Assembly (NCBI GenBank): GCA_937935995.1
Contig: CALGXF010000042.1
Coordinates: forward strand, 1 to 28,077
DNA length: 28,077 nucleotides
DNA from: an uncultured Alphaproteobacteria bacterium
Lineage (GTDB): Bacteria; Pseudomonadota; Alphaproteobacteria; CAAHEQ01; UBA3637
Reading direction: 5' to 3'
In this document: positions 22,096 through 28,077 of the stretch, piece after piece
Layout: every line of letters begins with the position of its first letter
How positions within the stretch are numbered: the first letter of the stretch is position 1
Position numbers and translations under genes: made by a program
The notes under the pieces: model-generated
Seen by the model: only the letters and a program-made list of their open reading frames with translations
Databases searched by the model: none
What the model was told of the DNA's origin: nothing

Positions 22096-23195
22096 AACAT
22101 ATTCTTAATATCTTAAAAACACTTGTATCATTTGATACATCAATAGAAAGGTCAACTTTAGAGGCGGCTCATTATGTAGCTAATATCTTTGAAGATAATC
22201 ATCTTCCTGTTAAGCTTATTTATAAAAACTACAACAATATAACTGATAATAATCGAGCTACCGTTATTGCTCGCATCGGGAATCAAGCTCAATCAGGAAT
22301 TGTTTTATCCGGACACTTAGATACTTATGGGGTCAGTCAACAGCTTCATAATTGGTTATCCAATCCATTCAAATTAACTTACAAAGAAGATAAAGTTATA
22401 GGTAGAGGTGTCGTTGACATGAAAGGAGCTATCGCAGTTTCTTTAGCATTGATACCTTTTTTCAAGCAGACACAACAATCTGTTAACTTTGTTTTTACGC
22501 ATGATGAGGAGGGAGGCTTTACTGCCATTAATCAACTTTCACATAATAATTTTTATAACTTACTTTCTCCTTCTCAAAAATGCGCTATTGTTATGGAACC
22601 AACAAAAGTATCTGTCAAAACAAGACATAAAGGATATAGAAGATATAAACTATCTATAGAAAATGTACCTTTTAATGATATTCCGAGTATTGAGCAAAAC
22701 ATAAAAAATAATATAGAAAAACTGCATAACAAATGTAATTGGCAAAAAACAGAAGCATTTGATGACAAAAAAGCTTTTTTATTATTTAAAGAAAAAAGTA
22801 AGTCAAATAGAGCAGAAATAATTTTTCAATATCGCTATGAGCCAAATGATATGGGGAAAAAACAATTTGAAAAACGAATTCCAATTCTTTTAAATTTACT
22901 TAAAAAGCAACTGATTTTTAAATATAATAATCCGATGATAAGCTTTATTCTGGAGGAACAAATACACATTCTACCTCTTCATTATAAAAAGGATTTAATA
23001 AATTACCTCCCAACATTAAATCCTTTAACAAGCTATGGAACAGAAGCTGGATATTTCCAACAATATGGAATCCCAACATTTATTGTAGGCCCAGGTGACT
23101 ATTCACAAGCGCATCGGTCTAATGAAACCATATCATTAAATGAACTCAATCTTTTTAAAAATTTTCTAATGTCCTTCGTCAAACAACGAGAATAA
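22092..23195 (+). CDS. M20-family metallohydrolase (ArgE/DapE-like)
   Basis: A 367-residue cytoplasmic M20 enzyme. The dinuclear zinc site is complete: His75 and the catalytic-loop Asp77 in SGHLDT, bridging Asp109 in GRGVVDMKG, Glu139 (general base) and Glu140 in THDEEGG, Glu169 in VMEPT, and a final His near 341 in SQAHRSNE. The sequence around MEPT and RHKGYRRYKLSIE is closest to acetylornithine deacetylase (ArgE). The bacterial lid domain is present. The ATG at 22092 overlaps the GNAT stop; an upstream in-frame TTG at 22080 is less likely. In this cassette it could remove an acyl group added by the GNAT, or cleave an amino acid from the matured peptide. It is not followed by arginine-pathway genes, so a housekeeping ArgE role is unlikely. 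Confidence 0.85.
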   Translation: MKHILNILKTLVSFDTSIERSTLEAAHYVANIFEDNHLPVKLIYKNYNNITDNNRATVIARIGNQAQSGIVLSGHLDTYGVSQQLHNWLSNPFKLTYKEDKVIGRGVVDMKGAIAVSLALIPFFKQTQQSVNFVFTHDEEGGFTAINQLSHNNFYNLLSPSQKCAIVMEPTKVSVKTRHKGYRRYKLSIENVPFNDIPSIEQNIKNNIEKLHNKCNWQKTEAFDDKKAFLLFKEKSKSNRAEIIFQYRYEPNDMGKKQFEKRIPILLNLLKKQLIFKYNNPMISFILEEQIHILPLHYKKDLINYLPTLNPLTSYGTEAGYFQQYGIPTFIVGPGDYSQAHRSNETISLNELNLFKNFLMSFVKQRE

Positions 23196-23396
23196 TAAAT
23201 CCTTTTTGTTTACAGCTTATAAGAAATACCCTAAAAAAACAAATTATCCTCTCATTTACACTTATCATAAGACAGCATTCCCTCTTTTTTCATTGTAAAA
23301 TAAACAACAAGTCCCGGCAAATTGTCATCAGTTCTATCAGTGTTTCACACAGCAAAATTGCCGCATCAACCAACACCCCATGGAGTAAAAATACAG
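23196..23396. other. Intergenic region, M20 gene / slt (convergent)
   Basis: About 200 bases separate two convergent genes and mark the right edge of the A+T-rich cassette. I see no ORF with a ribosome-binding site, no strong terminator and no transposon end. A loose inverted repeat (CGGCAA near 23314 and TTGCCG near 23357, 30+ base loop) is too weak to call. Composition returns to the background near 23300. Confidence 0.4.
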
Positions 23397-25112
23397 TTAG
23401 TTTTCCGGATGATCCAACGCCACATACGTCGGCCATTTGCCTTCGATTAAATTATCCATCGAAAATACCGGCTGATTCATCAATGTTCGATAAATCCAAT
23501 AGTTTGCCATAATACGTTCTACAAATCCTCGCGTTTCCCGGAAAGGAATGCTTTCAATGAACAATAACGGGTCATCATTGTATTTCATCCGCTTTTTCAA
23601 CTTCATCAAGCTTCCCGGCCCGGAATTATAAGCAACAGCCGTGAAAATCAAATTATTTTGAATGTTTTTGTCGCGCATTAACCACAAAATATATTGTTGT
23701 CCCAAAGCCAAATTATATTCCGGCTCATTCAACCGTTTGCGATCCCATTGCATGCCTAAAGACTTGGCCAGTTCCCGCGCATTATCCGGCATAATCTGCA
23801 TCAATCCGGCAGCCCCGGCACTGCTGGTTGCGCGCGCATTAAAACAAGATTCTTGTTTGACAAAAGCAAACACCAACGCTTTATCAACTTTCCACCCGTT
23901 TTGAGGCGTCCAGTTCGGAGCCGGATATCGCCCGCCGTCCTCATCATCATCCAATCGCCCCGAAATCAACGTCAAATCTTCAGCAATGCCGTTTTTTTCC
24001 GCCACAACAGACAGCAATGCTTTGGTCGACCTATCCGCTTTTAAAAACAAAGCCGTCAATTCCTGATCCGCCAGTTTATCCTGTCCGATTTGTTTAAGCG
24101 CCAAAACCCGCTGAAAAGTCGGATGAGAAAAAGATTCCGTCACTTCATCGTCCGGTAAAACAGGCTTTTCCCACGCCATATTCAAATCCCGACCCAACGC
24201 ATGCGTTGCTAAAATGCCGTAAAAAGTTCTGGGATGCTGCGCGGCAATCTCCAAATAAGAATTGACAACCGCGAAATTCCCCAGTTTCAAATTAGCCCGG
24301 CTCGCCCAAAAAGCACCAGCAGCTTTCAACAACGGATACGCGCGTTTGTGATTGGCAACTTTGTCGAAATGATACGCGGCTGATTTAATATCCCCTGTCC
24401 GCCAATACGAAAGCCCCAATGTCCAATCGCCGAGCGGCAACAAATCTCCCGACCGCTTGACCGCCGGCACAGCTTCTTGTACCACCAAATCATCCATACC
24501 GTCCAAAAAATAAGAAAAAGCCAATGCAATGTGCGCCGCATCATGATCCCGTTCATTGAACAGGTTTTTCGCTTCTTTGCCGTAAATCAATCGTTTAGCA
24601 TTTAATGTTTTGCCGGCCTTAATGTATTTGGCAATTTGGCGCATCGTTTTTTGCGCTGTTTTACGCCGTTCTCCACCCAAATAGGAAAAAGACAGATTTT
24701 CGATAGAATCAATCGGCTCTGCCCGAAACACGACAGAACATGTGCCGCTGGAACTGCCGAAAATCGGTTTGGGTTTTTGTCGAGGCAGCTTTGCTTTTTT
24801 CTTTTGCCCCAACGCATACATCCGAATAGCTTGCGGATGATCGCCATATGCCTGAAACCACTTTTCAATTTCGGAAGCTTTTGTGCGATATGTCACGGAG
24901 AAATACCGATTCGCCAACACATGCCCCATCAAAGATTTATCTTGTAACTGGGCGATTTTTTTGTCAGCCTCGTTCCAGCGCTCTTTTTCCTGAAGCGCAA
25001 AAATATCTTGATACAACGATTGATCGGACAAAGTTAATACTTGTGTATGCCGCGCAAATGCAGCACTGACAGACAAGGCAACAAGCACCCCCGCTAAAAA
25101 GAGACGCCGCAT
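23397..25112 (-). CDS. slt: Soluble lytic murein transglycosylase
   Basis: Periplasmic enzyme that cleaves the MurNAc-GlcNAc bond, releasing 1,6-anhydro-muropeptides during wall remodelling. The 571-residue protein has a Sec signal (cleavage near AAFA, residue 20), a long helical superhelix (about 30-400) as in Slt70, and a lysozyme-like catalytic domain at 405-540. The catalytic Glu421 lies in FVKQESCFNARA, followed by GAAGLMQIMPDNA and AVAYNSGPGS. The RETRGFVERI(M) segment after it is typical of SLT proteins. AAGGAT spaced 6 bases from the ATG overlaps the stop of the upstream gene, so the two are coupled. Its products could feed the Mpl/LdcA recycling genes nearby. Confidence 0.93.
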   Translation of the reverse strand: MRRLFLAGVLVALSVSAAFARHTQVLTLSDQSLYQDIFALQEKERWNEADKKIAQLQDKSLMGHVLANRYFSVTYRTKASEIEKWFQAYGDHPQAIRMYALGQKKKAKLPRQKPKPIFGSSSGTCSVVFRAEPIDSIENLSFSYLGGERRKTAQKTMRQIAKYIKAGKTLNAKRLIYGKEAKNLFNERDHDAAHIALAFSYFLDGMDDLVVQEAVPAVKRSGDLLPLGDWTLGLSYWRTGDIKSAAYHFDKVANHKRAYPLLKAAGAFWASRANLKLGNFAVVNSYLEIAAQHPRTFYGILATHALGRDLNMAWEKPVLPDDEVTESFSHPTFQRVLALKQIGQDKLADQELTALFLKADRSTKALLSVVAEKNGIAEDLTLISGRLDDDEDGGRYPAPNWTPQNGWKVDKALVFAFVKQESCFNARATSSAGAAGLMQIMPDNARELAKSLGMQWDRKRLNEPEYNLALGQQYILWLMRDKNIQNNLIFTAVAYNSGPGSLMKLKKRMKYNDDPLLFIESIPFRETRGFVERIMANYWIYRTLMNQPVFSMDNLIEGKWPTYVALDHPEN

Positions 25113-25115
25113 ATT

Positions 25116-25661
25116 TTATCCTTGATTATAAACAATTGCAGCTTGACAGAAACTTTCCGGAGCCCCCTGTAACCGACAGGTCGTTGTCCGCAAACTCGGA
25201 TCTTCCGTAATCCGATCACAAACAGACCCGGCTAATCCGATGCTCGCTTTTGCGGTTTGTTCATACGCAACGTTTGAAAAAATAGCATATGTTTCAACCT
25301 CACCCCAACCGAAGAAAATTTGAACTTCTTCAACCGGATACTGTGTATAGTTCGTCAATCCCAAATCCAACGTACACAGCTTCATGCCGGTCGCGCTTTC
25401 CAAAATTCTGAATTGTCCCGTCGTAACAACCAATTTGTCTTGGTTTTGCATCCGCTGTTGCGCCAACAAGCGCGCTTCAACGCTGGCCGGAGTCGCGGTA
25501 TTTTCAATTTGTGCCGTCGTTTGAGTCATCTCCGGCGCCGAAGGCTGTGTTTCAACAGCCTGCTCTTGCCGGCGTCGCAACATTTCCAATTGTTCCGGCG
25601 TTTGAGCCACCGCCATCGTTGCTCCCCATAACACTGCGGCTAAACAAAAATATTTAAACAT
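25116..25661 (-). CDS. Secreted protein of unknown function upstream of slt
   Basis: A 181-residue protein with a clear Sec signal peptide (cleavage after MAVA, about residue 19) and no lipobox. A Gln/Glu-rich, probably disordered or coiled segment follows (about 20-75). The C-terminal domain (about 78-181) has beta-strand character and four cysteines (LCTLD, SVCDR, TTCRL, SFCQA) that could pair as two disulfides in the periplasm. I do not recognise the family. Its stop is three bases from the slt start and the spacing suggests translational coupling, so a wall-related or transglycosylase-partner role is possible. AAGGAG precedes the ATG. Confidence 0.7.
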   Translation of the reverse strand: MFKYFCLAAVLWGATMAVAQTPEQLEMLRRRQEQAVETQPSAPEMTQTTAQIENTATPASVEARLLAQQRMQNQDKLVVTTGQFRILESATGMKLCTLDLGLTNYTQYPVEEVQIFFGWGEVETYAIFSNVAYEQTAKASIGLAGSVCDRITEDPSLRTTTCRLQGAPESFCQAAIVYNQG

Positions 25662-25676
25662 CTGTGCGTCTCCTTC

Positions 25677-25704
25677 TTTACATTGTGTTTCTAAAGAGTA
25701 TACT
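25677..25704 (+). promoter_or_regulatory. Promoter of mpl-ldcA
   Basis: TTTACA (25677-25682, 5 of 6) and TATACT (25699-25704, 5 of 6) are spaced 16 bases apart. The -10 lies within the palindrome AGTATACT, so the same bases also read as a -10 for the divergent secreted-protein gene. Transcription would begin near 25711, followed by AAGGAAG before the ATG at 25740. Confidence 0.55.
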
Positions 25705-25739
25705 ACACATAAAAATAAAAATCGTAAAGGAAGAAAACA

Positions 25740-27113
25740 ATGAAATACTTTTTTTGTGGTATCGGCGGCATCGGCATGAGCTCTATCGCCCGGTTGTTAG
25801 CCCATCAGGGACACACCGTTTCCGGCTCTGACCGCAGTTTTGATCAAGGTCTTAATGCCCAGACAAAAAAAGAACTCATCAGTGCCGGCATGACGATTTA
25901 TCCGCAAGACGGATCCGGTGTCACGTCAGATACGGATTATGTGATTATTTCAACAGCCGTTGAAGAAACAATTCCCGACGTTCAAAAAGCGCTTCAATTG
26001 GGCATTTTGATTTTAAAACGCGCTCAATTACTGGCGTCTTTATTTAACACAAGTACCGGCATTGCCATCGGCGGAACCAGCGGAAAAACAACCATCACGG
26101 CCATGACGGCACATATTTTGTACGAAGCCGGATTGGACCCGACCATGATGAACGGCGGGATTTCATTAAATACGTACCATGGTGAAAAAAATTCCAATTT
26201 GATATGCGGTCAAAGCGATATATGCGTCATCGAAGCCGACGAATCGGATGGGTCTATTGAATTATACACGCCGGCCGTTTCGGTCGTTTCTAATATTTCT
26301 TTGGATCATAAACCGTTAGAGGAGTTAAAAACACTTTTTAAGAATTTCATTGCCAAAGCTCGTTTAGGCGCCGTTATCAATGATGACTGCCCACATTTGA
26401 AATCACTGCATGCGCTGCATCCGCATTTGGTGACTTTTTCTATACAACCTTTATCGACGGCTCATTTTACGGCTTCGGACATTCAAACAACCACCGACGG
26501 AACAACATTTAAAATCAACGGGGCAGAAGCTTTTTTGCCCTTGTTCGGCCATCATAATGTCGAGAATGCCTTGGCCGCCGTAGCAGCCTGTTCATTTTTG
26601 AACATTTCACTTCAAACGGCGATTCAAGCTTTAAAAACATTCAAAGGCACCAAACGCCGGATTGAATGCGTCGGAACGGTTCGCGGTATTTCCGTTTTTG
26701 ATGATTACGCACACAACCCGGAAAAAATCAAAGCGACGTTAAGAACGTTGCGCCAAAAAGATTATCGGCTATGGGTTTTCTTTCAACCGCACGGATTTGC
26801 CCCGACCCGATTGATGAAAAAAGAGCTGATTCAGGTTTTTGCCACAGAAAGCTTTCCGCAAGACATGATTTATTTTCCGCCCATCTTTTACGTCGGCGGA
26901 ACGGTAGCCAAAGACATTTCTTCCCAAGATTTGGTTGACGGATTGGCGCAAATCGGGAAAAAAGCTTTTTTGGCAGATACGCGGGACGTTTTTGTCAAAG
27001 CTGTTCAAGAAGCTGTTCCGGGAGACAGAATTGTCATCATGGGAGCCAGAGACAACACATTAACCGATTTAGCAAAAGAAATTCTGACTGTTTTAAAGGA
27101 GAAACACGCATGA
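25740..27113 (+). CDS. mpl: UDP-N-acetylmuramate:murein-tripeptide ligase (Mur ligase family)
   Basis: A recycling ligase that joins L-Ala-D-Glu-meso-DAP to UDP-MurNAc in the cytoplasm. The 457-residue protein has the three Mur-ligase domains: a UDP-binding Rossmann part (FCGIGGIGMSSIARLL), the ATP-binding P-loop (GGTSGKTTITAMTA, with the DESDG segment after it), and the C-terminal domain (DDYAHNPEKIKATLRTLR, and FFQPHGFAPTRL). These features are shared by MurC and Mpl. I favour Mpl because the next gene, overlapping by ATGA, is an LD-carboxypeptidase that produces the tripeptide substrate. The P-loop has GTSGKTT rather than the usual GTHGKTT. If no murC lies elsewhere in the genome, it could instead be that gene. 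Confidence 0.78.
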   Translation: MKYFFCGIGGIGMSSIARLLAHQGHTVSGSDRSFDQGLNAQTKKELISAGMTIYPQDGSGVTSDTDYVIISTAVEETIPDVQKALQLGILILKRAQLLASLFNTSTGIAIGGTSGKTTITAMTAHILYEAGLDPTMMNGGISLNTYHGEKNSNLICGQSDICVIEADESDGSIELYTPAVSVVSNISLDHKPLEELKTLFKNFIAKARLGAVINDDCPHLKSLHALHPHLVTFSIQPLSTAHFTASDIQTTTDGTTFKINGAEAFLPLFGHHNVENALAAVAACSFLNISLQTAIQALKTFKGTKRRIECVGTVRGISVFDDYAHNPEKIKATLRTLRQKDYRLWVFFQPHGFAPTRLMKKELIQVFATESFPQDMIYFPPIFYVGGTVAKDISSQDLVDGLAQIGKKAFLADTRDVFVKAVQEAVPGDRIVIMGARDNTLTDLAKEILTVLKEKHA

Positions 27114-27985
27114 CAACCGTCGGCCTTTTCAATCCCTCCAGCCCATCCGCAACGCCCGTGAACATAAACCTCATCAAGGACTGGTTTCAACGACAAGGAT
27201 TACCGGTTATTTGCGCCGAACATCTGTTCAATGCTGATCGTTTTTTGGCCGGAACGGATGAAGAGCGGGCGCAAGATATTCATGATTTGTTTTCAAATCC
27301 GAAAGTCGACCTTTTAATCGCACTGAAAGGCGGTTACGGTTCCGGCCGATTGTTGGATTTACTGGATTATGATTTGATTAAAAAACATCCAAAACCCTTA
27401 ATCGGGTTCAGTGACACAACTGCGTTACAGTTGGGTCTTTACGCCAAAACAGGTCTTATCAGCTACACCGGTTTATCACCGCGGAGAGACATCACCGAAA
27501 CCGGGGTTGACATGCTGATAGAGCAAAGTTTCAAAATGTATCGGGCGCGAAAGTCTTTTTCCGTTGCGCTGCAAGCCATGGGGCAGCCTCAAACAGTAAA
27601 AGGCATCCTTATCGGCGGAACGCTGTCTTTGGTTGATGAATTAATCGGAACACCCTATCAACCGGACTTTACGGACAAAATTCTGTTTTTGGAAGACGTT
27701 GCGGAAGAACCCTATAAAATTGATAGAATGTTAACGCATTTGCGGTTAGCGGGCGTTTTCAATCAAGTCAAAGCCGTTCTCTTCGGAGACTTTTATCAAT
27801 GCCTTTCCAGCGATAAAAATGACGGCACGATGCAAGACGTTTTAAATGATTTACATGCCCGCATACCGAATACGCCGATGTATCAAGGATTAAATTACGG
27901 ACATGGCCCCAGCCGCCTGTTGTTGCCTATCGGGTTAGAAGGAACTTTAACAGAGGAAAATGTTCTTTTCTTTCAATACAAATAA
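27110..27985 (+). CDS. ldcA: Murein tetrapeptide LD-carboxypeptidase
   Basis: A cytoplasmic S66-family serine peptidase that removes the terminal D-Ala from L-Ala-D-Glu-DAP-D-Ala so that the tripeptide can be re-used. The catalytic triad is visible: Ser101 in GFSDTTAL, Glu195 in FLEDVAEEPYKID, and His265 in GLNYGHG. ALKGGYGSGRLLDLLD is the conserved N-domain segment. Length (291) is usual. The ATG overlaps the mpl stop by four bases, so both are coupled. Deficiency of this step is known in E. coli to cause lysis in stationary phase. The promoter of the next gene follows immediately. Confidence 0.92.
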   Translation: MTTVGLFNPSSPSATPVNINLIKDWFQRQGLPVICAEHLFNADRFLAGTDEERAQDIHDLFSNPKVDLLIALKGGYGSGRLLDLLDYDLIKKHPKPLIGFSDTTALQLGLYAKTGLISYTGLSPRRDITETGVDMLIEQSFKMYRARKSFSVALQAMGQPQTVKGILIGGTLSLVDELIGTPYQPDFTDKILFLEDVAEEPYKIDRMLTHLRLAGVFNQVKAVLFGDFYQCLSSDKNDGTMQDVLNDLHARIPNTPMYQGLNYGHGPSRLLLPIGLEGTLTEENVLFFQYK

Positions 27986-27986
27986 A

Positions 27987-28014
27987 TTGACATCTTTTGA
28001 AAAAAATTTATGAT
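27987..28014 (+). promoter_or_regulatory. Near-consensus sigma-70 promoter of the second poly-C gene
   Basis: A perfect TTGACA (27987-27992) and TATGAT (28009-28014, 5 of 6) have 16 bases between them. Transcription would begin about 28021, leaving a short leader with AGGGAG 6 bases before the ATG at 28037. It is the best promoter match in the window and starts one base after the ldcA stop. Confidence 0.7.
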
Positions 28015-28036
28015 GGTTATAAATAGGGAGAAAAAA

Positions 28037-28077
28037 ATGCTACCACTTCATCATTCAAAGGTTACCCCCCCCCCCCC
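28037..28077 (+). CDS. 5' end of a second poly-C leader gene (truncated by window edge)
   Basis: The ATG at 28037 follows AGGGAG by 6 bases. It reads MLPLHHSKVT and then only prolines from the C tract to the end of the window. The plan matches the prepilin-like gene at 16896: a short leader with a poly-C tract coding for prolines soon after the start. I infer a second phase-variable prepilin-like gene. Its body is outside the window, so neither its phase nor its product can be seen. Confidence 0.5.
   Translation, partial: MLPLHHSKVTPPP
28065..28077 (+). repeat. Second poly-C tract (at least 13 C, cut by the window end)
   Basis: Thirteen Cs run to the last base of the window, so the true length is unknown. 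The tract begins 25 bases after the start codon. Confidence 0.85.

Noticed and set aside
21206..23195. The peptide and M20 enzyme as a LysW-type amino-group carrier system.
   Set aside because: The peptide lacks the acidic EDWGE-like terminus and zinc ribbon of LysW, and there is no ATP-grasp ligase; a SPASM maturase is not part of those pathways.
22092..23195. M20 gene as the housekeeping argE or dapE.
   Set aside because: Sequence features fit ArgE, but the gene is A+T-rich and coupled to the peptide cassette, with no arginine or lysine genes nearby.
23200..23270. A/T inverted repeat after the M20 gene as its terminator.
   Set aside because: The pairing is A-T only (TTTGTTT with AAACAAA) and is unlikely to form a stable hairpin.
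23314..23362. Inverted repeat CGGCAA/TTGCCG as a terminator or recombination site.
   Set aside because: Six base pairs with a loop over 30 bases and no T tract is expected by chance.

Overview
The window looks like a chromosomal stretch from a compact, flagellated alphaproteobacterium. The lineage is inferred from protein families typical of that class: a MipZ-type division ATPase, a DUF4167 protein, the fliL-fliM-DUF6468-MotE order, a single bifunctional Rel next to rpoZ, and Slt, LpxC and Mpl/LdcA cell-wall genes. Prepilins with the signature SMVEMLGVLAIIG suggest a host- or gut-associated clade, but that is recalled and was not searched. Intergenic gaps are very short and none exceeds about 220 bases. 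I found no tRNA, rRNA, CRISPR array or transposase.

Layout. 1-127: tandem terminators. 128-2224 (minus): mipZ then ugd. 2394-3392 (plus): trpS, tail to tail with lpxC (3394-4338, minus). 4557-5099: DUF4167 gene. 5195-10947 (plus): flagellar motor operon fliL, fliM, a DUF6468 gene, motE, two MotB-like genes and a large secreted repeat protein. 10898-13891 (minus): rpoZ, rel, acpS. 14037-16877 (plus): metG and a divergent pyrD-like gene. 16896-18973: cysteine-rich prepilin-like surface protein with a 15-C tract in its leader. 18975-19733 (minus): SDR oxidoreductase. 19936-23195 (plus): an A+T-rich four-gene cassette of radical SAM/SPASM enzyme, 34-residue peptide, GNAT acyltransferase and M20 metallohydrolase. 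23397-25661 (minus): secreted protein and lytic transglycosylase. 25740-27985 (plus): mpl and ldcA for murein tripeptide recycling. 28037-28077: start of a second gene with a poly-C tract, cut by the window edge.

Two things stand out. First, two genes begin with a short leader containing a long C homopolymer. In the complete one the tract puts the start codon out of frame with a prepilin-like, roughly 74-cysteine surface protein; 13 or 16 Cs would restore the frame. This looks like slipped-strand phase variation, with the tract inside a leader that prepilin peptidase would remove. Second, the A+T-rich cassette looks like an undescribed RiPP-type pathway: a SPASM radical SAM maturase precedes a tiny Gly-rich peptide with a single Cys, a hairpin follows the peptide gene, and then come an acyltransferase and an ArgE/DapE-like hydrolase. 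No transporter is present.

The remaining genes are mostly housekeeping functions: translation, stringent response, envelope synthesis and recycling, and motility. Points of interest there are a pyrD homologue with altered active-site residues and a MotB pair in which one member keeps the proton-binding Asp and the other keeps the clearer peptidoglycan-binding domain.
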